A DNA stretch of 8,516 nt from an uncultured Paracoccaceae bacterium (lineage in GTDB: Bacteria; Pseudomonadota; Alphaproteobacteria; Rhodobacterales; Rhodobacteraceae). The notes beneath the pieces are model-generated. The model was given only the letters and a program-made list of their open reading frames with translations, searched no databases and was not told the origin of the DNA. Positions 1 to 6,096 of this stretch are shown here, one piece after another (position 1 is the stretch's first letter; the number at the start of each line of letters is the position of its first letter). The stretch lies in the NCBI GenBank assembly GCA_937900975.1, contig CALCPC010000866.1:1-8516 (forward strand), given 5' to 3'. The translations under genes and the position numbers were made by a program.

Positions 1-147
1 CTCGCCTTCCCCGGGGCTCCGCTCCACACCCGCCCCAGCAATGTTCCGCCCGCCCGTGGCCACATGGCTCAGCCCATGCGCGCGGTGTCGCGCGCCGCGG
101 CGGCGATAGATTTCGTGACTTTCGGGCGACGGAATGGGCGTTGTCAT
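1..147 (-). CDS. Small partial ORF in the CoxF position downstream of ctaB
   Basis: A minus-strand frame starts with ATG at 145-147, overlapping the ctaB TGA stop (144-146) in an ATGA arrangement. It stays open for 49 codons to the window edge, so its end is not seen. In Rhodobacteraceae this slot normally holds a short single-membrane-span protein (CoxF type) before ctaG. The N-terminus (MTTPIPSPESHEIYRRRGAR) has the usual charged, Arg-rich start of that family. The hydrophobic helix expected at about residues 20-40 is absent: the region reads HRAHGLSHVATGGRN and then a Gly/Glu-rich stretch. Neither other minus frame supplies a convincing helix, so one simple frameshift does not explain it. 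It may be a diverged or decayed CoxF, or an unrelated small protein translationally coupled to ctaB. The coupling is seen; the CoxF assignment is inference from position and the N-terminus. Confidence 0.5.
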   Translation of the reverse strand, partial: MTTPIPSPESHEIYRRRGARHRAHGLSHVATGGRNIAGAGVERSPGEGE

Positions 148-1103
148 ATCTGCGGCCATTGCTGAGGGGTCAAACCGGCGGCACCGATCCCGGCTTCCCC
201 GAGTATCAGCACGAAATGCAGGAATAGATAAAGGATCGAGAACGCAAAGAAACGCTTTTCAATGCGGAACCCGTCCGTATGGGCCGCGCGATCATCGCGC
301 CGCCAAATCTGCCATGCGCCATAGAGAAACAGCGCATTCAGCGCTGTCGCACCAATCAGATAGACCGGCCCGCCGATGCTGGTGCACGCCGGCACCAAAG
401 CCACAGGCGCCAGAAGGACGGAATAGGCCAGGATCTGATTGCGCGTGGCCCGCGTGCCGGCCACAACCGGCAGCATCGGCACCGCGGCGGCCTGGTAGTC
501 GGGGTTGCGAAAAAGCGCGAGCGCCCAGAAATGCGGCGGCGTCCAGAAAAAGATCAGCCCGAACATCAAAAGCGGCTCTAGCGACACGCCGCCGGTCGCC
601 ACGCACCAGCCGATCATAGGCGGAAACGCCCCGGCCGCGCCCCCGATCACGATGTTTTGGGGGGTCAGTCGCTTCAACCACATCGAGTAGATCACGACGT
701 AAAAGAAGATCGTAAAGGCCAGGAGCGCGGCCGAAACCGGGTTGGCAAAAAGGAAGAGAAGCGTCACCGACACAATCGACAGGATGAGGCCGAAGGCCAG
801 CGCCTCACCCGGTGAGACCTTGCCCGCGGGGATCGGGCGCGTCGCCGTGCGGGCCATAACCGCGTCGATATCGGCATCCCACCACATGTTGAGCGCACCC
901 GACGCGCCCGCCCCCACCGCGATACAAAGGATCGCGGCAAACGCGATGACCGGGTGCACACCAACAGGCGCCGCGATCAGGCCAACGGCTGCGGTGAAGA
1001 TCACAAGCCGCATGACCCGCGGCTTAAGCAACGCCACATAATCCTGGACATCGGCTTCGGCCGGTCCGTCAGACCAACCTTCGGCTTGAGAGGACAGCGT
1101 CAT
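144..1103 (-). CDS. ctaB: Protoheme IX farnesyltransferase (heme O synthase)
   Basis: A 319-residue integral membrane prenyltransferase that transfers a farnesyl group to the 2-vinyl of protoheme IX, giving heme O. Heme O is the precursor of heme A for the aa3-type oxidase. The UbiA-family Asp-rich motif is clear: N72, D76, D80, then M83-A-R-T-A-T-R89-P90. A second conserved stretch, LKRLTPQNIVIGGAAGAFPP, lies at about 143-162, and the DYQAAAVPMLPVV block at about 202-214. Several hydrophobic segments (for example about 33-65, 103-140, 175-198, 224-260 and near the C-terminus) fit the multi-span fold. Length is normal for the alphaproteobacterial CtaB/CyoE family. The ATG lies only five bases after the coxB stop with no clear separate ribosome site, so translation is probably coupled to coxB. 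Its own stop overlaps the next small ORF. Confidence 0.98.
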   Translation of the reverse strand: MTLSSQAEGWSDGPAEADVQDYVALLKPRVMRLVIFTAAVGLIAAPVGVHPVIAFAAILCIAVGAGASGALNMWWDADIDAVMARTATRPIPAGKVSPGEALAFGLILSIVSVTLLFLFANPVSAALLAFTIFFYVVIYSMWLKRLTPQNIVIGGAAGAFPPMIGWCVATGGVSLEPLLMFGLIFFWTPPHFWALALFRNPDYQAAAVPMLPVVAGTRATRNQILAYSVLLAPVALVPACTSIGGPVYLIGATALNALFLYGAWQIWRRDDRAAHTDGFRIEKRFFAFSILYLFLHFVLILGEAGIGAAGLTPQQWPQI

Positions 1104-1108
1104 CGGCG

Positions 1109-2002
1109 TCAGTCAGCCGCTGCAAGCTGCGTTGTGCTTGGTTTCGGTGTCCAGGCGACGGTGCCGCCCTGGCTTTCAACCCACTGCACATAAGCCTCTT
1201 CCGAGACGACTTTGACGGTGATCGGCATGTAGGCGTGGTTGATCCCGCAGAGCTCAGAACACTGCCCGAAAAAGATGCCCTCTTGCTCGGCCTTGAACCA
1301 CGTCTCGTTCAACCGGCCGGGAATGCCGTCCATGTGCACGCCAAAGGCCGGGATTTTCCAGCTGTGGATCACGTCGCCCGCCGTGACCTGCAGGCGCACG
1401 ACCTTGTTCACAGGCACAACCATCGCCGTGTCGGTTGCCAGTTTCCAGGCGCTTTCGTCGTAACCATACTCGGCAAGCTCGGCGCGAACCTCGTCATCCA
1501 TCTCGGCTTTGTAGAGCCCTAGCATGTAACTGTCGAACGCCAGTCCTTCGTCGGGGTATTCATACCCCCAATACCACTGATAACCGGTTGTTTTGATTGT
1601 CAGATCCGCCTCCGGGATCTCCAACTGCTTGAAAAGAACCGGCAGCGAAAACGAGCCGATCATGATCAAGATCACGATGGGAATGACGGTCCACGCAATT
1701 TCAACCCGTGAGTTGTGGGTGAAAGTGGCCGGAACCGGGTTGGCCTTGGCGTTGAACTTTACAATCGCATAGACCAGGAGGCCGAGCACAAACAGCACGA
1801 TCGCCGTGATGATCACAAGAAGCATGCCGTCGAGCCAATGGATATCGCGGGCAAGCTCGGTCGCGGCGGGCTGAAAGTTGATGCCGTTGGGCACCGGCGT
1901 TCCGATCACGGGCAGGGCGTCGCCCTCTGCCTCCTGCGCCCGCGCCGCGAACGGGGCGCTGAGGAGCGATAAAAAGATGGCAGAGCGTAAGCGATTGGTC
2001 AT
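1109..2002 (-). CDS. coxB: Cytochrome c oxidase subunit II (aa3-type, CuA subunit)
   Basis: A 297-residue subunit II of the aa3-type terminal oxidase. It accepts electrons from cytochrome c at the binuclear CuA centre and passes them to heme a in subunit I. A Sec signal peptide is visible at residues 1-22 (hydrophobic core, then AARA|QE). Two transmembrane helices follow at about 59-82 and 103-124. The periplasmic cupredoxin domain has the aromatic electron-entry motif GYQWYWGYEYP (140-150). CuA ligands are all present: H213, C248, E250, C252, H256 and M259 in CSELCGINHAYM. An acidic insertion at about 166-190 is typical of alphaproteobacterial CoxB. It is the first gene of the coxB-ctaB operon and diverges from tldD. 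No strong Shine-Dalgarno precedes the ATG at 2002, but this start gives a well-formed signal peptide. The gene looks intact. The name ctaC is also used. Confidence 0.98.
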   Translation of the reverse strand: MTNRLRSAIFLSLLSAPFAARAQEAEGDALPVIGTPVPNGINFQPAATELARDIHWLDGMLLVIITAIVLFVLGLLVYAIVKFNAKANPVPATFTHNSRVEIAWTVIPIVILIMIGSFSLPVLFKQLEIPEADLTIKTTGYQWYWGYEYPDEGLAFDSYMLGLYKAEMDDEVRAELAEYGYDESAWKLATDTAMVVPVNKVVRLQVTAGDVIHSWKIPAFGVHMDGIPGRLNETWFKAEQEGIFFGQCSELCGINHAYMPITVKVVSEEAYVQWVESQGGTVAWTPKPSTTQLAAAD

Positions 2003-2140
2003 ATGGCTGATCCCGAGATGTCAGGCGCGCCCGCGCTGGTCAGTCGCGCTTTTCCTTGCCGGGACCTAACACAAACCATAGATCACCACAAGGCAACGCA
2101 GCGCGGCAAAGAGACACATTCGCCGCCGCAGAGGGAGCAT
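2003..2140. promoter_or_regulatory. Divergent promoter region between coxB and tldD
   Basis: These 138 bases separate the divergent starts of coxB (ATG at 2002, minus) and tldD (ATG at 2141, plus), so promoters for both must lie here or inside the genes. A weak sigma70-like pair for tldD can be read as TTGCCG (2056-2061) and TAGATC (2079-2084) with a 17-base spacer. It matches the consensus at only about 4/6 and 3/6 positions. On the minus strand, TTGCCT or TTGTGG near 2085-2097 could be a -35 for coxB, with no convincing -10. No strong operator dyad was seen. The region is certain by position; the individual boxes are guesses. Confidence 0.4.
2131..2137 (+). promoter_or_regulatory. Ribosome binding site deciding the tldD start
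   Basis: GAGGGAG lies just upstream of two consecutive ATG codons (2141 and 2144). The spacing is three bases to the first and six to the second, so the second may be the preferred initiator. This rules against the longer in-frame ATG at 2003, which abuts the coxB start and has no such site. Confidence 0.7.
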
Positions 2141-3571
2141 ATGATGACCGACCAAGACGCAGGCTTTCGGCCCTTTGACACCGATCTCGACGCTGACCAT
2201 GCGCTTGGCATCTTGAGGGAGGCGACCGCCGGGGCCGATGATGGGGAGCTGTTTTTGGAGCGCCAGCGCTCCGAAGCGCTCGGTTTCGACGATGGCCGGC
2301 TGAAGACCGCAAGTTACAATGCTGCCGAGGGTTTTGGCCTGCGCGCCGTGCGGGGGGAGACGGCGGGCTATGGCCACGCGACAGAGCTGACCGAGGCCGC
2401 GTTGCGCCGGGCGGCAGAGACCGCGCGGCTTGCCGCGGCGCAGGGCGGCGGCACGCTTGCCGCGCCGCCCGCCGGCACAAACAAACATCTTTACGCCGCG
2501 GTCGACCCTTTGGAAGACGCAAGTTTTGCTAAAAAAGTTGAGACTTTGCGCGAGACCGACGCCTTCGCCCGCGCGCTCGACCCCGGGGTTGTACAAGTGT
2601 CCGCCAGTCTTTCGGCGGCGCTGCAGGAGGTGGAGATCCTGCGCCCCGACGGCCAACGGCTGCGCGATGTGCGCCCGATGGCGCGGTTCAACGTGTCGAT
2701 TACGGTCGAGCGTGATGGCCGGCGCGAGTCGGGCGGGATCGGGTCTGGCGGGCGGCATGGGCTGGCGCCCTTGATGGACCGCGCCCATTGGGAGGCAGAG
2801 GTGCGCGAAGCGCTGCGCATCGCCCGCGTCAATCTGGCCGCCGAGCCTGCCCCCGCAGGCGTAATGGACGTGGTGCTTGGCCCCGGCTGGCCTGGGATCC
2901 TGCTCCATGAAGCCATCGGTCACGGGTTGGAGGGCGATTTCAACCGCAAAAAAACCTCCGCCTTCGCCGGTTTGATGGGCAAACGCATCGCCTCGCCGGG
3001 CGTTACAGTGCTCGACGATGGCACGATCCCGGACCGCCGCGGCTCTATCACCATCGACGATGAGGGCACGCCGAGCCACAAGACCGTGCTGATCGAAGAC
3101 GGCATCCTTGTTGGTTACATGCAGGATCGCCAGAACGCGCGGCTGATGGGCGTTCCCGCCACCGGCAACGGGCGGCGCGAAAGCTATGCCCATCTTCCCA
3201 TGCCTCGGATGACCAACACCTATATGCTGGGCGGCGATGCGGAGCCTGCGGCGATGCTGGCCGACCTGAAAGACGGGATCTACGCCACCGGCTTCGGCGG
3301 CGGTCAGGTGGATATCACCAACGGCAAATTCGTGTTCTCGTGCACCGAGGCCTACCGGGTGAAGAACGGCAAAGTGGGCGCGCCGGTTAAGGGCGCGACG
3401 TTGATCGGCGACGGCGCGACGGCCCTGCAGAAAATCCGCGCCATCGGCAACGACATGGCGCTCGATCCCGGGGTTGGGACGTGCGGAAAAAATGGCCAAT
3501 GGGTGCCTGTGGGCGTCGGCCAGCCAAGCCTTTATATCGGCGGACTGACGGTGGGCGGCTCCGCCGCTTGA
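2141..3571 (+). CDS. tldD: TldD metalloprotease subunit (TldD/PmbA family)
   Basis: A 476-residue TldD. With TldE/PmbA it forms a heterodimeric zinc protease that cleaves unfolded peptides; in enterobacteria it acts on microcin B17 and the CcdA antitoxin. The active-site HExxxH motif is present as H256-E257-A-I-G-H261 followed by GLEGD. The C-terminal FSCTEAYRVKNGKVGAPVKG block contains C401, fitting the metal site described for TldD. The N-terminal part (about 30-230) matches the family's first domains, with the characteristic FLERQRSEALGFDDGRLKTA and GFGLRAVRGETAGYGHA stretches. Length is close to the E. coli protein (481). The start at 2141 or 2144 is chosen from the GAGGGAG site; a longer frame back to 2003 would run into the coxB start. 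tldE/pmbA is not in the window. Divergence from coxB is, to my knowledge, common in this family. The gene appears intact. Confidence 0.97.
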   Translation: MMTDQDAGFRPFDTDLDADHALGILREATAGADDGELFLERQRSEALGFDDGRLKTASYNAAEGFGLRAVRGETAGYGHATELTEAALRRAAETARLAAAQGGGTLAAPPAGTNKHLYAAVDPLEDASFAKKVETLRETDAFARALDPGVVQVSASLSAALQEVEILRPDGQRLRDVRPMARFNVSITVERDGRRESGGIGSGGRHGLAPLMDRAHWEAEVREALRIARVNLAAEPAPAGVMDVVLGPGWPGILLHEAIGHGLEGDFNRKKTSAFAGLMGKRIASPGVTVLDDGTIPDRRGSITIDDEGTPSHKTVLIEDGILVGYMQDRQNARLMGVPATGNGRRESYAHLPMPRMTNTYMLGGDAEPAAMLADLKDGIYATGFGGGQVDITNGKFVFSCTEAYRVKNGKVGAPVKGATLIGDGATALQKIRAIGNDMALDPGVGTCGKNGQWVPVGVGQPSLYIGGLTVGGSAA

Positions 3572-3820
3572 AGGCTGCCGGCGATGACCACGGGTTGGAC
3601 AAAACGCCACCCGGCGGCGGCATGGCCCGCAAAGCGCCGCACGGGGCCGGCGGGTCGATCCACGCTGGCGGGTATTCTTTGCGCGCAGCGCGTGAAGGCA
3701 CAGCGCGCCGGGCGCAGCACCGGTCTTTTGCGCCGACAGGGCTGCGCCCATCCGCCGCCCGTCCCGTACCCCCCCAACCCACGGGCCCCCGCCCGGCGAC
3801 CGACCCCGCCCCCCACCGCC
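3572..3820. other. GC-rich spacer with a C-rich/G-rich tract after tldD
   Basis: No recognisable gene was found in this stretch. It is extremely GC-rich and low in complexity. At 3763-3814 the plus strand is a run of C tracts. On the minus strand, G runs of 3, 5, 3, 7 and 3 with loops of 1, 5, 2 and 3 bases lie at 3763-3794, which meets the usual G-quadruplex pattern. No rho-independent terminator with a T run follows the tldD stop. Long open frames exist on both strands, as expected at this GC content. Confidence 0.5.
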
Positions 3821-4477
3821 GGCAGCGCCAACCTGTCGAACAGCACGGGTGGCGCCCATCTGCCGCGCCCCCCGAGCAAGCCCAATCTGCCTCGCCGCAC
3901 GAGCGACGCCAGACGATTGCACAACCGCAGCAGCGCCAACCCTTCTCGCCACAGCGGCAAAGGCTATCCCGCAAGCCACACGCGCATCGCCAGCGTATCG
4001 CACGGGAAAGCCAACTCATACCACGGCGCTGGCAACCCCTCGCCCGGCCCAGGCAGCGCCAACCCTTCTCGTCGCAACGGCAACGCCTGGCTCACAAGCC
4101 GCATGCGCCTCGCCAGCGTATCGCCCGGCGCAGGCAACCCATGGCCGCGCCCGTGCAGCGCCAACCCTTCACAGCGCAGCGGGAAAGCCTGTCTCGCAAG
4201 CCGCGCTCGTAGCGCCAACCTATTGCAAGACACTGGCAACCCATTGCCCGGCCGGAGCGGTGCCAACGCTTGTTGCACTCGCGGCAGCGCCCATCCTTCA
4301 TACCGTTTCGGCCAGGCCAATCCTTCTTGCCAAAGCGGCAAGGCCCATTTCTCAAGCCGCACCGACAAAGCCTCACTTTCATCCCCTACCGGCAGCGCCG
4401 ACGCATCGCGCATCCCGGGCAAACCATCGCGCAGCGCTAGCGCCTCAAGCCGAGCCACCGCATCGCACCGCGCTAGC
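3821..4477. repeat. Array 1: degenerate 27-bp tandem repeats with higher-order structure
   Basis: The plus-strand basic unit is close to GGCAGCGCCAACCCTTCTCG plus seven variable bases, repeated about 24 times with strong divergence. Most units are 27 bp; several are 21 or 24 bp, so every length change I could place is a multiple of three. A larger repeat is visible: the block starting GCGCCAACCCTTCTCG near 3931, the block near 4057 and the block near 4156 share unit order, including the CGCATCGCCAGCGTATCGC-type unit. On the minus strand one frame reads as ALPLRREGL-type nonapeptides (for example WALPLWQEG, LAWPKRYEG, QALPLRREG, LALPGPGEG), with Leu codons alternating between TTG and CTG. That frame starts with ATG at 4582-4584 and is cut by an amber codon at 3964-3966, beyond which the same pattern continues. 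On the plus strand the units read GSANPSRHS. No known repeat family was recognised. Confidence 0.85.
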
Positions 4478-4740
4478 ACTATCCAGGCGAGCGGTCGGCA
4501 GGAATATCCAGCCCTTCTGCAGCCTGGCCCTCCCCCAAGCGCGCCCTCCTTCCGCAGCGTCCTGAGCGGGGACGGCTGTCGCATCGCTCAAGTGCAGGGG
4601 CGACGGGTTTTGCGCCAGATCGACTGGGCGGGGTCGGTTTCATCGGATCGGACGCACATGCGGCGCGACGCTTCCGCTGCCGACCGGTCGCGGCGCCCCA
4701 ACGCGCCCGGGATTGGCGGCTCGGGCGCTGGCCTCTCGAC

Positions 4741-5226
4741 GCCAAAGCGACCCCGTTCGAACCGCGCGCCCAGGCCGCGGCAGGCAAACCGCGGAGTGGT
4801 GGCACGACATCGGAACCGCGTGACAGCGCCGCAACCGGAGCACCGCGCGGTGGTGGCACGACATCCGAAGCGTGCAGAGGTGGCACGAGATACGATGCGC
4901 GCAAAGGCGGCACGACATGCCAAGCGCGCAGCGGCGGCACGACATGCCAAGCGCGTAGTGGCGGCACGACATGCCAAGCGCGCAGCGGTGGCACGACATG
5001 CGAAGCGCGCGGCGGTGGCACGACATACCAACCGCGTGATGACAGCACGACATGCGCACCTTTTGGCGGCGTCGCAACCTACGTACCGCATGGCGGTGCG
5101 GCGACATTGGGACCGCGTGGCGACGCAACGACTTGCGAACATTGTTGCGGCGCTACGATATGCGAGCCAATTAGCGCCACCGCGACAGGCAAAAGGCGCG
5201 GCGGTGTGGCGACGCTTCGGCCGTGC
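4741..5226. repeat. Array 2: eighteen 27-bp tandem repeats
   Basis: Exactly 18 contiguous units of 27 bp (486 bp) with no insertions or deletions. The best-preserved core is at about 4903-5010, with a unit close to GGCGGCACGACATGCCAAGC followed by GCGCAGC. Divergence grows towards both ends. Core units differ mainly at every third base. Two frames show these as mostly synonymous: plus strand SGGTTCQAR (frame open 4477-5289 but without ATG, GTG or TTG before the array), and minus strand VVPPLRAWH. In the minus frame the outer units keep V-V/A-x-P-P (VAAPPCGT, VATPPKGAH, VVASPRGPN) and an amber codon sits at 5079-5081. Each core unit carries a small dyad, GGCA-N5-TGCC. Apart from the 27-bp period, the sequence is unlike array 1. 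Function unknown. Confidence 0.9.
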
Positions 5227-5358
5227 AGCGGTGCCTTGCGACGGCACCCCGGCTCCCGCGGCAATCGGCCTGCGCGCCGCCCGGCGTGATGTTCCCGGCG
5301 GATCGGCCGGGCCCGGCGCAGCACCGGGACGCATGGCGCCTTTTCTGCCGGTCTGGCC

Positions 5359-5871
5359 ATGCGCGTGATCGACGCCCCCCGCTGCGCGGCCCGGGCGGAT
5401 CTCGGCCCGCTGTCGCGGCTTTGGCACGATGCCTGGCATGACGCGCACAGCGCGTATTTGCCGCCTGCGCTGGTCGCCGCGCGCACGCGGGCCGATTTTC
5501 GCGCCAGGCTGGCCGGTCTTTTACCGGCCGCGCGTTTGGTTGGCCCAGGGGATGCGCCGCTTGGGCTGTGCATCGCCGAGGAGGGTGTACTAAGCCAGCT
5601 TTTCGTCGCCGCCGCCGTCCGGGGCCGGGGCATTGGTGCGCGGTTGCTGGCCGATGGCGAGGCGCGCATCGCCGCCGCGGGACGGCTTGAGGCGCAGCTC
5701 CATTGCCACCCCGCCAACACCGCCGCGCTCCGCTTTTATCAGAGCCATGGCTGGCGCATCGGCGGGCGCGATTTGAGCACTGTCACAACGCCGAAGGGCG
5801 CGGTGGAGATCGAGCATCTGACCCTGCTGAAATGGGTAACGGAGCCCCAAGAGATCCCGCCAAGCGCCTGA
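5359..5871 (+). CDS. GNAT-family N-acetyltransferase
   Basis: A 170-residue single-domain acetyltransferase of the GCN5-related (GNAT) superfamily, expected to move an acetyl group from acetyl-CoA to an amine; the substrate cannot be told from sequence. The acetyl-CoA-binding motif A is clear: LSQLFVAAAVRGRGIGARLL (about 78-97), with the pyrophosphate-binding R88-G-R-G-I-G93 loop. Motif B follows as N120-TAALRFYQSHGW132, with the usual tyrosine at 127. The N-terminus (RLWHDAWHDAH, 20-30) fits the first helix region. Length is normal. The ATG at 5359 has no good ribosome site and overlaps the end of the long open frame upstream. In-frame GTG at 5365 is an alternative. It sits directly after repeat array 2 with no gap, and no terminator was seen between tldD and it. 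No mutation is evident; codon choice is strongly GC-rich like tldD and dprA. Confidence 0.87.
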   Translation: MRVIDAPRCAARADLGPLSRLWHDAWHDAHSAYLPPALVAARTRADFRARLAGLLPAARLVGPGDAPLGLCIAEEGVLSQLFVAAAVRGRGIGARLLADGEARIAAAGRLEAQLHCHPANTAALRFYQSHGWRIGGRDLSTVTTPKGAVEIEHLTLLKWVTEPQEIPPSA

Positions 5872-5979
5872 AACTGGCGGCCGGCGGTTCTATCCGTGCG
5901 CCGCCCGTATCGGCCAGTCGGCGCTGTCCGGGTCGCTGATCCCGCAAACGCCGCCGCGCGGCCTAGCCATTACCAGATG

Positions 5980-5994
5980 CGGACCTTCGGTCCG
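5980..5994. other. Perfect short hairpin after the GNAT gene
   Basis: CGGACC-TTC-GGTCCG forms a perfect six-pair stem with a three-base loop, about 110 bases after the GNAT stop. No T run follows on either strand, so a rho-independent terminator is not supported. The rest of 5872-6096 shows no gene; a second imperfect stem, CAGGAG...CTCCTG, lies at 6061-6079 next to the 3' end of the transposase remnant. Confidence 0.4.
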
Positions 5995-6096
5995 TGCCGG
6001 CTCTCCAAGCCCTCGCCCGCGACCGCCCGGCACAGCGCGCCGTTTCCGCGTGGCAGAGTTCAGGAGCCTTGGCCTCCTGTTCACCATGCGGCCCCC

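Larger units (their letters stand above)
3584..5368 (+). other. Long uninterrupted plus-strand reading frame spanning both repeat arrays (coding status doubtful)
   Basis: An ATG-started frame of 594 codons begins 13 bases after the tldD stop, in the same phase, with a GAAGG-like sequence at about 3570-3575. It ends at TGA 5366-5368, overlapping the GNAT ATG at 5359. It covers both 27-bp arrays. In array 1 it reads as nonapeptides near GSANPSRHS. In array 2 it reads as ARHAKRAAV. The product would be very rich in Arg, Ala, Ser and Pro, with no recognised domain, signal peptide or hydrophobic segment. In array 1 its variable bases fall at codon third positions. In array 2 many differences change Ala to Val at second positions, which argues against this frame there. 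Long chance frames are common at this GC content. It could be a real repeat protein, a chance frame, or partly overlap one on the other strand. Confidence 0.2.

Noticed and set aside
134..619. Plus-strand open frame opposite ctaB
   Set aside because: Antisense shadow of ctaB with no recognisable domain.
2003..2140. N-terminal extension of tldD to the ATG at 2003
   Set aside because: It would start next to the coxB start codon, has no ribosome site and adds 46 residues absent from the family. GAGGGAG before 2141/2144 gives the better start.
2066..4003. 645-codon minus-strand open frame opposite tldD
   Set aside because: It is antisense to a clearly real gene. Its translation is Arg/Ala/Gly-rich without motifs, as expected for a GC-rich shadow frame.
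4741..5226. CRISPR array
   Set aside because: Units are contiguous with no unique spacers between conserved repeats, and there are no cas genes.
4741..5226. RTX-type nonapeptide calcium-binding repeats
   Set aside because: The period is nine residues, but none of the frames shows GGxGxDxUx; the Asp positions are missing.
6061..6079. Rho-independent terminator
   Set aside because: The CAGGAG/CTCCTG stem is imperfect and no T run follows on either strand.
5890..6087. Minus-strand 65-codon frame between the GNAT gene and the transposase
   Set aside because: No start context, no recognisable motif and a composition typical of shadow frames.
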